Shown one piece after another: positions 10,825 to 20,861 of a stretch of 64,000 nucleotides of DNA. The DNA is taken from positions 32,465 to 96,464 of the forward strand of contig UESW01004383.1 of assembly GCA_900491605.1 (NCBI GenBank). Direction: 5' to 3'. Position 1 is the stretch's first letter; every line of letters starts with the position of its first letter. The stretch is from Calamus simplicifolius. Lineage: Eukaryota; Streptophyta; Magnoliopsida; Arecales; Arecaceae. The position numbers and the translations under genes were made by a program. The notes below the pieces were generated by a model. It was given only the letters and a program-made list of their open reading frames with translations, had not been told where the DNA came from and ran no database searches.

Positions 10825-12288
10825 ATGGTGACTACACATGCGCAAGATGCTTCTACCAGTTAGGCTAGGGGGCATCCCCCGTAAGCTGAGCCGCTCGGGA
10901 CCGACCCCCCTATTTCGCCCCCCATATAGCGCAGTTTAGCCAGGTTGATCGGCTCGATGCCTTGACCCAGTAGGTTCAGGACCTGATGGCGGTAGTCAAG
11001 GGACTACAGGAACAATGCTTAACCACTAGCTGGTCTCATCGTGGCAGGACCCCTCCGGAGGTTTTCCACCCGTGTCCCCGAGATCTCGTCGTCGAGAGAC
11101 CTCCAAGCGGCAATAGTCTCCTTCCCATCGCTCTGACCGCCTTCCCAAGCGGCCCAGTGGGAAGCAACCAGAGCAGGTGCATTCCCTACATTGGCAACCT
11201 TCTTCCTATTCGTCTTCTGAGTCTTCAAAGGGAGATTCCAACAGAAAGATCGCTCGCCAGGCCGAGCGACGATTAGATGAGTACCATCAGCGGCTGGAAG
11301 AGCTCAGCCACAGAATTACCAACCCTCACAGGGCGGACTATGACCACCACCCCCGCTATCTTGCTGTATTATGGAGGAGCCGGTCCCACCTCGGTTCCGT
11401 CTGCTCTAGCTGGATCCATATGATAGTACTGTAGACCCCCTGGATCACCTGTAAAGCTACAAGGTCCTCATGCAAGTCCAGGGGGCAACATATTCTCTCC
11501 TTTGCATCGCCTTTTCAGCTACACTTCGGAAGGCTGCACGTGCATGGTATTTTCGTTTGCCACCACGTAGTATCAACTCCTTCATGCAGCTCGAGCAATC
11601 TTTCTTGGCCCACTTTGATGCGTGCCGAAAGATTTTCCGGGTGGCTGATAGCCTGTTTGACATCCAACAGAGGAGCGGCGAAACCTTGAAGGACTTCGTG
11701 GCTCGGTTCAAGGAGGCTGCACTCGAGGTCTACAATCTTGAGGACTCCGTGGCTACTCTGGCCCTGAAGCGGGGACTCCGTCCTTCTAGGTTCGCCTATT
11801 CCTTAGACAAAAAGCCTCCTAGCTCTTACGCCGAATTGTTGAGCCGGGTGCAGAAGTATATCCGCATTGACGAAGCGGACTTCTCCAGGAGGGAGGTTGA
11901 CAAGGGGTCCGCCAAGAAGCCAGCACCTCCAGAACTTGCCGGGGTGCGGTCCAGAAAGTCTAAGCCACCTCGTCGTCTAGATAACCGGTCCCGGGCTTTG
12001 GTTCCCAAAGAACATTTCACTCCACTTCTCGCCCCAATATCCCACATTTTGTTGGAGATTAAGGATGAGCCCTACCTTCGGCGTCCGCCTCCCAAGAGGC
12101 CCAGGGTCCCCCGCAGCAAAGAACTATACTGCCGATACCACAGAGACTATGGCCACGACACAAAAGACTGCCGCCTATTGAAGAAGGCCATCGAAGAACT
12201 CGTTCAGTAGGGCCACCTAGGCAAGTTCGTCCGGAGAGGGAACCCTACTATCCCGGGCCCGTCGGCACCTTCTGCACCCCAAGTCGGC
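10825..12288 (+). pseudogene. Element A gag, broken
   Basis: The start codon at 10825 (MVTTHAQDAS) matches the gag start of element B, but a stop follows within about 12 codons and further shifts occur up to about 11460. From 11470 to 12210 a 246-codon open stretch carries the capsid-type retrotransposon gag domain (LRKAARAWYF, FLAHFDACRKI, ETLKDFVARFKEAALEV) and the zinc knuckle CRYHRDYGHDTKDC (C-X2-H-X4-H-X4-C, a CHHC variant of the usual CCHC). A stop at 12208 interrupts the IEELVQ.GHLGKF block, which is continuous in element B. Gag would form the particle core and package RNA. Confidence 0.85.
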
Positions 12289-15006
12289 ATGGACAATGCC
12301 CCTACGGAGAAGACGGTGGCCATGATCTCCTGGAGGGCAGGTAATACTTCTAAAAGGCAGCGTGAGGAGGGGGTAGATTATGTAATTCCTTTCTCTAAAA
12401 GGGACCTAGAAGGGGTAGTTAATAAACATGATGATAGCATTGTCATGTCTATGACGATCGCGAAGCACCCTATAAAATGAATTTTAGTTGACAGTGGGAG
12501 CTCTGTTGATGTTTTGAGTGACGATGCATTTGTTCGGATGAACTTGTCTTATGATTCCTTCGGCCCGTCACCACGCCCTTGATGGGTTTTACTGAAGATT
12601 CTGTAAGGGTCGAGGGGAAGATCACTCTCCTCGTCACAACCAAGACGTCACCGTGTCAGAGCACGGTTCTCATGAACTTTCTAGTAGTCCGGGTCCCACT
12701 AGCCTACAACGCCATCCTCGGAAGACCGATCTGAACCTTCTGGATGCCATTATCTCTACCAAAAGTTGCTCGTAAGGTTTCCCATCCGGGAAGGAATTGG
12801 GGAGATGAGGGGGGAGCAGAACCCACCACTGCTCTGCTACCATATGGCCTCCAGCCCGCAGGGGGTGGAGTCTGCACCAGCATCAGAGCCGCTCGACCCT
12901 CGAGACTTGGAGAGGAGAGGGAAGCTGGCCGAGCATCTGCTGACCTTTCCATTAGGGGAGGATCCGACGAGGACCGTCCAGATTGAAGCCCTGCTTTTGG
13001 AGGAGGCATGCGATCGACTTCTTGTTTTCCTGCAAGCCAACTCCGATATTTTTGCATGGTCATCATCTGACATGCTGGGTATCCCCGAAGAGGTAATTAC
13101 CCACCAATTCAATATCAAACCGGGTGCCAGCCCATCCGACAGAAAAAGAGGAGCTTCACCCCTGACCGGCAGAAGGCCATTGACGAGGAGGTTCGCAAGC
13201 TGGTGGCTGCAGGCCACATTCGAGAAGTCTATTACCCCGACTGGTTGGCTAACATCGTGATGGTCCGCAAGGCTAATGGGAGCTGGAGGATGTGTGTGGA
13301 TTTCACTGACCTCAACAAAGCATGCCCCAAAGACAGCTTCCCGTTGCCTCGGATTGACCAGCTGGTGGATGCCACGTCTGGTCATAAGACCCTCAGCTTC
13401 ATGGATGCCTTCTCGGGATACAACGAGATCAAGATGGATCCGACGGACGAGGAAGCTACCTCATTTGTGACCGAGAAAGGGATATACTGTTACAAGGTGA
13501 TGCCATTCGGATTGAAGAATGCGGGGGCCACTTACTAAAGGCTGATGAATAAGGTCTTTGAAGACTAGATCAGACGCAACATGGAGGTGTACATGGACGA
13601 CATACTAACCAAAAGCATCCGTACCACTGACCATGTTGCCGACCTGGCAGAGACCTTCGGCAACCTCAGCCGGTACTAGATGAAGCTGAACTCCCGCAAG
13701 TGCGCCTTCGAGGTAACAGTGGGCAAATTCCTAGGCTTCATGGTGATGCAACATGGGATCGAGGTGAACCCAGATAAGATCCGAGCCATCTTGGACATGA
13801 GGTCCCCGGTTAACAAGAAGGAGGTGCAGCGCTTGACTGAAGGGTGGGGGCCTTGAGCCATTTTTGTCCAAGTCCATGAAGAGGTGTCTGCCTTTCTTTA
13901 AGGCGCTGCACAAAGTCAACGACTTCAAATGGACGAAGGAGTGCCGGAAGGCCTTCGAGCAATTAAAAGAGTTCTTATCCACTCCGCCATTGCTGTCCAA
14001 GCCAAGGGGCGAGGAGGAGCTCCTTCTGTACCTCGCGGCCTCCCCCGAGGCCGTCAGCTCCGTGCTTATTTGTATGGACGCCGACGGGACACAAAAGCCA
14101 GTTTACTATACCAGTAAAGTGCTTCATGACGCGGAGACTAGATATTCCAGAATCGAGAAGATTATCTTTGCCTTGATCATCTCTGCCCAGCGCTTTAGGC
14201 CCTATTTCCAAGCTCACCCGATCGTGGTGGTCATGGATCAACCACTCAGGGCAATTCTTTCTCGTCCCGATACCTCTGGTCGACTGGCGAAGTGGGCACT
14301 CAAGCTGGGGGAGTTTGACCTATCATTTTGACCCAAATCGGCTATGAAGTCCCATATCTTAGTAGATTTTCTGATCGAATGCACCTGGATAGAAGAGCAG
14401 CCGAAGGAGCCCCATGCAAATCTCTCGGACGCTGCAATCGAGGGAAGAGGGGAGGACTGGATCCTTCACATGGACGGGGCATCAAAATCTCAAGAAAGCA
14501 GAGCAGGCCTCACCTAGCAAGTCCGGATGGAATTGTGACCGAGTACACCCTCCATTTTCTCTTCCTGGCCACAAACAACCAGGCTGAGTATGAAGCCTTA
14601 CTGTCAGGGATGAGACTGGCATGAGAGCTCGGGATGAAATGCCTTAGAGTCTTTACCGACTCCCAGCTCATCTCTGGTCAAGTCAAGGGGGAGTATGAGG
14701 CTCGAGACCCTACTATGTCTCGTTATTTGAGTATGATGCAGTCACAAACCTCCCCCTTGGCCCACTTCAGTGTCAGTTACATTCCCCAGGGGGAGAACGT
14801 TAGAGCTGATGCTTTGTCCCGGCTAGCCACTTCGGTTGACGGGGCCTTGGGAAGATCCTATGTGGAGCATCTGGAAGTCCCAAGCATCGATGCAGTAGAG
14901 GAATCCATGCCAGTCCACCAAGATCCTTCCTGAATGGATGCTTATATCCGATACTTCACCACTGGCACCCTCCCAGTCGACCCCGCTGAAGCCAAGATAT
15001 TCAAGT
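12289..15006 (+). pseudogene. Element A pol: protease, RT, two RNase H domains; integrase missing
   Basis: Protease is recognisable at about 12480 (ILVDSGSSVDVL, with the DSG catalytic triad). Reverse transcriptase covers about 13180-13620: DFTDLNKACPKDSF, FMDAFSGYNEIKM, VMPFGLKNAGATY and the catalytic YMDDI. The gypsy-type RNase H and connection follow at 13864-14331. A second, archaeal-type RNase H follows at about 14460-14900 (TNNQAEYEALLSG, FTDSQLISGQVKGEYEA), diagnostic of the Tat lineage. The reading ends at about 15006 just after DPAEAKIFKW; in element B the integrase follows here. At least eight stops or frame changes are present. With no integrase the copy cannot move by itself. Confidence 0.88.
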
Positions 15007-16332
15007 GGTGAGTACCCAAGTTTTAGAAGCCGGCGGCGCCCCTTCGGTTGGCGCTGCTGCCTACGAGGGCTCTTCGGTTGGTGGGATGGCCTATGGAGTC
15101 GGCCCTATGGCCGGGGCAGTTGGTTCCACCTCGGGAGCGGCAGGCGGTGATGGTGGAATTCTGGCCCTCTGCTCCTTCGGAGGTGTGTTGGTGAGGTCGA
15201 TGGGGGATCGGGACGGTGCTGGTGAAGGTGATCGGGGCCTTCTCCTTTCTTCGGCCTCTTCATTTCTTCTCGAGGCCCCTCCAGCCTCGTCTCTCTTGCT
15301 GACCTTGATTTTGGCCCTCTTCTCGGGGGGGCTCCATCCGCCTGAGTTCTTCTTTCCTTGACGGTGGCCTTTCCACTGCTTGGATTGATGGCGTCATACC
15401 TACATAAGTCAAAGGACTTGGTAAAAAAAAAAAGAAGGAAAAAAGAAGAGTAAATGTGGGGGGGAAAGGTCGTGACTGCTCACCACTACTTGGAATAAGG
15501 CCAGCTAGCCGAAGGTTCTCTTCGGCCAGCAAGAGGTTGCATCGGGGGACATCGGCAGTTATCAGCTGCCCGAACGCCACTTGGTCTCTTGGGAGTATAG
15601 TTGGATCCTTATTCGGCTCGGTGTTTGGGGTCCCCCACACTGTCCTTACCCCCTAAACTTGAGCAAAGAAAAACCTATCTTTCCACCCCTTAATTGGACG
15701 TGGGAAGATATAGCTTGAGGGTTCTAGTTGGTCTAGGGGCAAAGGACCACCACCCCGATTGTTTCCTAAGGGTATAAAAGCATCGGAAAAGAGAGATCGT
15801 AGCTTCTATCTCATGGATATGGCACATCACCAAGAAACCAATGATGGTCCAAATGGAATTCGGAACCAACTGTGCCAGAGCTAAGGAATATTATCTAAGA
15901 GGTTAAGTATGAAAGGATGGATGGGAAGACGAAGGCCGGCTTTGAAATAAGTTTCATACAAGGCCACCCTACCGAGATAAGATGAAGTTACCCTATCTTC
16001 GGGGAGAGGTCGGTATTGGCAGAGATTGGTGGGGAGACTATACTTAGCCCTAAGGTTTATAATCTCTTGGGTGGTCATGCTCGAGGCAGTCCCCCGAGGG
16101 GACTACCCCACGGTGGACGATGAGCTAGCGACGGTCGGATGGCGCCGGATGGGGGCCCGTTCGGCGGCCGAGCGATTCCCAGCGGGAGACCGCCCGGTGG
16201 CTTGCCGCTGCTCCAGTGGAACCCTATCGATGGAGGAGGAGGACCAGCTCGGTGGTGGAGAAGAAGGCTGTGAAGTATTGGGGAATAACCCTTGGAATCG
16301 GAGATCGAACAGGAAACGGATGAAGAAACCAT
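15007..16332 (-). pseudogene. Element A antisense ORF (transposase_28-type), broken and truncated
   Basis: On the strand opposite to gag-pol, the pieces 16332-16075, 16078-15881 and 15640-15260 match the antisense protein of element B in order. They include the start MVSSSVSCSISDSKG, then DRVTSSYLGRVALYETYFKAGLRLPI, then LPRDQVAFGQLITADVPRCN and LRLAGLIP. A T-rich stretch (plus-strand A-rich, about 15421-15450) follows at the same place as the putative first intron of element B. The part encoding the coiled-coil C-terminus is missing, removed by the same deletion that removed integrase. Its function is unknown; convergent extra ORFs are known in Tat-lineage elements. Confidence 0.75.
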
Positions 16333-16856
16333 GGGAGCTCAAATGGACTAACCTGAAGGATATGGGAACCTAGGATTGAAGACGAAGAGCTCGAAAAGAT
16401 GGAACAGTGGTGGAAGATGAACAAGCACTCGAGTAGGATCAGGAGGAGGAAGAAGGAAGCAAAGGCAGTGGAAGCGGCTCAAGTCAAGGACGACCCCTTT
16501 TATAGCCTCGTTTCAAATCATCCCGCCTATCTCCAATTTGGCCACGTGCTCGCTCACCACTGGGAATCGTTTCGCAACCGCTCGATGCACAGAATGCAAA
16601 GGGCACCACCAATGATGGAACGACGGTGACCTCACCGTAATGATGACGCCCGCCTTTTCGCAGTTCCATACCCGAGGAAAATCCCACTTGATCTCAACAG
16701 CCAGAATGGATATGGCGGTGGCATTGCAGCGCCCGATGCCTCATCAAAGGATGGCCCTTGGAGACATGTGTCCTTTTTGTAGCCACTGGCACACGAGGAT
16801 CAGCCACCAGGTGATATAGCGCCCCTTTCGCTGGTAATTATACGCCCACCCATCTC

Positions 16857-16872
16857 AGGGGCGGAGGGCATC
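16857..16872 (+). other. Polypurine tract of element A
   Basis: The purine-rich aggggcggagggca lies immediately before the 3' LTR start (tgatgtgg at 16873), as expected for the plus-strand primer. Confidence 0.7.
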
Positions 16873-17569
16873 TGATGTGGTTGATCACTCTCTTAAGCGG
16901 TGGGGTAACAACCTGCACGGTTCTCAAAGCCAAGTAATAATTTGGCGTCCAGTCCTGGCTTCGGCCTCGACCTCGATCGTGGACTTCGTTTCAACTTGAA
17001 CAGTCCTCGAGCCCCGCCTCGGCCTTGGCCTCGAGTCTCGCCTCGGCCTCGGCCTCGAGCCCCGCCTCGGCCTCGAGTTTGCTTCGGCCTCGGCCTCGAG
17101 TCTCGCCATGCTCTCGGCACATAGTTTCGGTCGTAGAACCAATTTCGAATATTGTGCCGAGTGATTTAAAATGCCTAAGACTGCCACATAGCCCACCAAC
17201 CCGCTTTTTGCCAAGATCACGGATGGTTACCGGTAACTATGGGCAGTTGTCGATATTTATGGCGCGCGGCTATGCGCCCACCTACTGTTTACGGAGCCGT
17301 TCTTGATGGAAGACGTGATGGTTATCCACAAAGGGTAAGAGGGACCTTTGAACATGTATATAAAAACCATGACTCATTAAGAAGGAAAAAACTTAACTTC
17401 TAATATCTCTTCTGTTCTTCAAACTGCTAATTTGAGCGTCGGAGGGTCCCCGTCGAAATCCGAAACTTTCGTTGCAGGTTTTCGGCTATAGAAGGCGACC
17501 ATATCATCCTTCTGAAGACCCTCAAAGCCCCTCTCTTACTCAACGTCGGAAAGTGATTTGACATCAACA
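16873..17569 (+). repeat. Element A 3' LTR
   Basis: It starts tgatgtggttgatcactc and ends gtgatttgacatcaaca. It has the same GGCCTCGAG minisatellite as the 5' LTR but with fewer units (about 16960-17105), and a TATA box at 17357-17365. It is about 70 bp shorter than the 5' LTR, mostly through loss of minisatellite units and small deletions. Confidence 0.88.
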
Positions 17570-17580
17570 CTTTCCTTATC

Positions 17581-17615
<35 letters not shown>
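17581..17615. repeat. (AAT)n microsatellite
   Basis: About eleven AAT units in a row lie just outside the 3' LTR of element A. Confidence 0.95.
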
Positions 17616-17617
<2 letters not shown>

Positions 17618-20600
17618 GAAGGGACGGGGTTCTTCAAAATGACACGGAAAGATGGTCTTCTTCTCCCTAATCTCTAGCTAGGTGCTATCAATGGGCATGC
17701 ATGCTCTGAATCTGGCTTCATAATTGGGTTGTTGCAATGGATTTGTCTGGGTGGGCCCTTCCGTCCATTGGAGCCTCCACCATCAGATTACGATCGGAGC
17801 CACGCCCACGCCCTTTCAGAACCAAAGTCTAACAAAGAGCCATGCCTCGTGTTGTCGTCGACGGTGGACCATCTCCGTTAGCAGCAGCAGACAAGAAGAC
17901 GATGACAAAGAGCCTTTTGGCCTTTGCGTTTCATCTCCCTCTTCCTCCACAACTCTCCATGTAAATGCTGGTGGGCCGTCCTCTGTTTTCCGATTTCATT
18001 ACTTGCAGTGCAGTAGTAGTACTTGGTGTGCTTTTAGCAATCGCAACCATTTTCCCCTTTTCTGTTCCAACCACCCAACGGCTACAATAATAACTTGTGG
18101 ATAAATATCCATCCGATGGAGTTGTTACAGATCTTCCTTTTTATTAATTTCCTATTACTTACTTACTTACTTACTTTAAGTCCCATTAGTTGAGCAGCCG
18201 GAATAGCTTTTTTAGCTTTTGAATTTTGGGGGGCTGATTGGTATTAGCAAGCAGTAATTAAGCTAACAGAAATCCTTTCTTAGGAATGGATTAATTTTTC
18301 TATAGCAAACCGCGAACCACAGAATTTTGAAAGACAAATAGTATGGGCAGCAGCACTTCTTGATAGCAGCATCGCCAAACAATATTCAGAGTAAATGCAA
18401 AACAGATTTATTATGCAGGCATATCTAAATTGACAGGAAAAGAGAAAGATTTTAAGGGCTGATAAAAGAGTAATATTGAGTTTGATACTGGGGAGTTTGA
18501 TGTAGGCTCCGCTCCATCATTGAATGCTTGAAGATTACTCCGGAAAGTTAGGTGGGAGGGAGGGAGCCTAGCCCAAAGCCATGTGCAGTGAGTGAGTGAG
18601 CTGGATACAGAAAGAGACATCCATTTTCTTTTAATTTTTGTTGAACAAGAAGGGTAGGCATTAAGAAGCGTTACTAGGTGGCCTATCCGTGCATTGCCAT
18701 GGGAGCCTGCGGTCATCATGCCAATCTTCCCTCCCCCTCTTAACATGTCCCTTTTAGGTGCATTCATTAACGTGGCTTGGACCACCATCATCTTTTCATT
18801 TGATTGCCTGCTGAGCCACCGTACCCAACAGGATAGCATCCTACCTATCCTTCGAGATCGATGACTCTCCAGCAATAAACCGGAGAAAGCCTATACCCTT
18901 GACACGCCTTAACTTAACCCAGTTTAATTTTCCTGGACTCAGACAACGTGACTGTCATCATCAAGCCATAATGCTCAAATCAGGCCACGTACGGTGTTAC
19001 TGGTGGAAATAATCTCACCGTGTGGCCTTCATATTTATTACTTGTGTGCGCAAGGATGATCCTAGAATACTTCAGCTAGCTAGCATTGAAATTTCCCAAC
19101 CACCGCTCTAAAAGTCAATATTCCTGCAGATAACCTTTCCGCTTGGATTTTTTCTTTTTCCCAACAAAAGGATAAACACCACCACTAGCTTGAACTCAAA
19201 CTAACGAGTGGAATTATTAATAACTTAGCAACTGGTAAAGATATTGAACCACACGTTAACCTGAACTTTGCTTGCACCAAAATGTACGTAGTAGATTCTT
19301 TCAATGGCATGCAAAAAAAAAAAAAAAAAAAAAAAGTCTGGAAATTAATTGGAAACATGAATTAATTGATCGGGACACAGGTGTTCAGATTTAAAGTAAT
19401 CCATGGTACGTAAAAAGAAATCTTCACACGCGCGCACACATACACATACGCGGATTTCTCATGTTTTGCCTATATATAGCCTTCAGGAGCATCATAATGC
19501 CTTCATGGAAGCCAGATATTGACCGGATTTTTAAGCTTACTTCTCCTCTATCCTGCCTCCTCCTCTCTCTTTCTCTCTCTCTGGTCTTGTTCTGGACTCC
19601 ATAGTTTAATTAATTATACATGCTGCCAGAGCATTTAATTTTCATTAAGCATATATATGCTTTCGTGAGATTGCCAATTTAATATCTTTTCATATATATT
19701 TCGAAACATGCATGAGTAACAAAATCGATCTCATAGACCGAATCAAAGCCTTTCCCCTGGCTTATGATCAGAAAATGTACAAGTGGCTTGTTTCCAAACG
19801 GCATGGAAATCATGCTTGATCATAATAAAGCTCATGGCACTAAGCAATTATAAGTTGCTTTGCTCGTAACCACGAGCACACTCACAAATTAGATGCAGTT
19901 CGTTAGTTATTTGTTATTAAATTTTTTTTTTTTATCTAACAAGTGATGAACATTCAATCACCATATTTAATTGGTTATCATAAAATTTAAACATCTAATA
20001 AAATGTAAAATTGTTTCCTTTCCTAAATGATTCCGATGGCAAATATCTAATCTATTGAATTACACATACATTGTATCCCTATCATAATTATGTTTCTCTC
20101 TCTCTCTCTTTTTTCTTGCTATCTTATATATAACAATAGATTATGTTTCCTATTTAATCTATAATAAATAATAATAGACAAAAATTAAGAATTTAAGAAA
20201 AAATTTTGCTCAAAAGAAATATTAAGCCAAGATTTTTGAGATTGGTTTCGATTATCAAAATAGTCTGTTGCTATAATTAAACCACGTGCCTGCTAGCTAG
20301 CTAGCTAGATAGATGATAGATGAGATGGTAATAAAAACTGAATCGCGTCGCAGCCACACAACCTGCTCACTGGCCAACGTACAAGCGATTTTTTCAACCG
20401 GTCGAAACCTACTCTCTCCACTATCCCGTGGTTTCCGCTGCTTTTACGTGTCAGTCCGGCAGGGAGGATGATTTTGCCGTTTGCCGAGAAATGTAGCCCA
20501 TTTGACGTTCTTGGCTTCATTCAATCCAATTTAGGTAAGAAAATGAGAGAGAGAGCCAAAAGCTTGTCGACTAAAACCTGAAACCGACACGGCGACACCC

Positions 20601-20773
20601 CCCGTGACGGGTAGGTCACACAAGCAGCAATTAGGCGTTTGATCGGGGTTAAGTAATTTCTTCGTTAATACCCATGCATATATTGGTATATGTAGTAATC
20701 ATCGGTCTAGAATTAAAAGCCTTTCAAGTTAGCTAGCAGTTGTACGCTGGGCCACCCTGGCTCTCTAACGCCC
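17616..20773. other. Intergenic region upstream of the GPAT gene
   Basis: No gene is recognised on either strand. The sequence holds simple repeats: (TTAC)n at about 18152-18177, poly-A at about 19313-19335, CT-rich tracts near 19560-19581 and 20095-20111, and (GCTA)n at about 20292-20308. A 126-codon plus-strand ORF (17724-18104) and a 154-codon minus-strand ORF (18875-18411) have no recognisable domains and are probably chance ORFs in moderately GC-rich sequence. Confidence 0.6.
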
Positions 20774-20781
20774 ATTTATAC
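20774..20781 (+). promoter_or_regulatory. Candidate TATA box of the GPAT gene
   Basis: atttatac lies 81 nt upstream of the ATG. It is followed by a CT-rich leader containing ccaccaccacctcctcctctctttc, typical of plant 5' UTRs. This is a position-based guess. Confidence 0.45.
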
Positions 20782-20861
20782 TCCTCTCCATCCCGATTCA
20801 AATTCAATCCCCCCAACAGATCCACCACCACCTCCTCCTCTCTTTCGATCTAGCAGCTAAC

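Larger units (their letters stand above)
10000..17569 (+). mobile_element. Element A: Ty3/gypsy, Tat lineage, decayed and internally deleted (7.57 kb)
   Basis: Two related LTRs (10000-10767 and 16873-17569) flank an internal region with a tRNA-Arg-type primer site at 10771, a purine tract before 16873, gag (from 10825), protease-RT-RNase H (to about 14935) and an antisense ORF remnant (16332 down to about 15007). The FTDLNKACPKDSFPLPRID block, the CHHC zinc knuckle, the second RNase H domain and the antisense ORF all point to the Tat lineage. Integrase is absent: the sequence jumps at about 15005 from just after RNase H into the antisense ORF. Many stops show the copy is old. No convincing target-site duplication is left (ctctt against ctttc). 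Confidence 0.92.

Noticed and set aside
9995..17574. Target-site duplication of element A (ctctt / ctttc)
   Set aside because: Only three of five positions agree, which is not better than chance at AT/CT-rich flanks.
17724..18104. 126-codon ORF upstream of GPAT
   Set aside because: There is no recognisable domain, low-complexity Ser/His/Cys content and no supporting gene structure.
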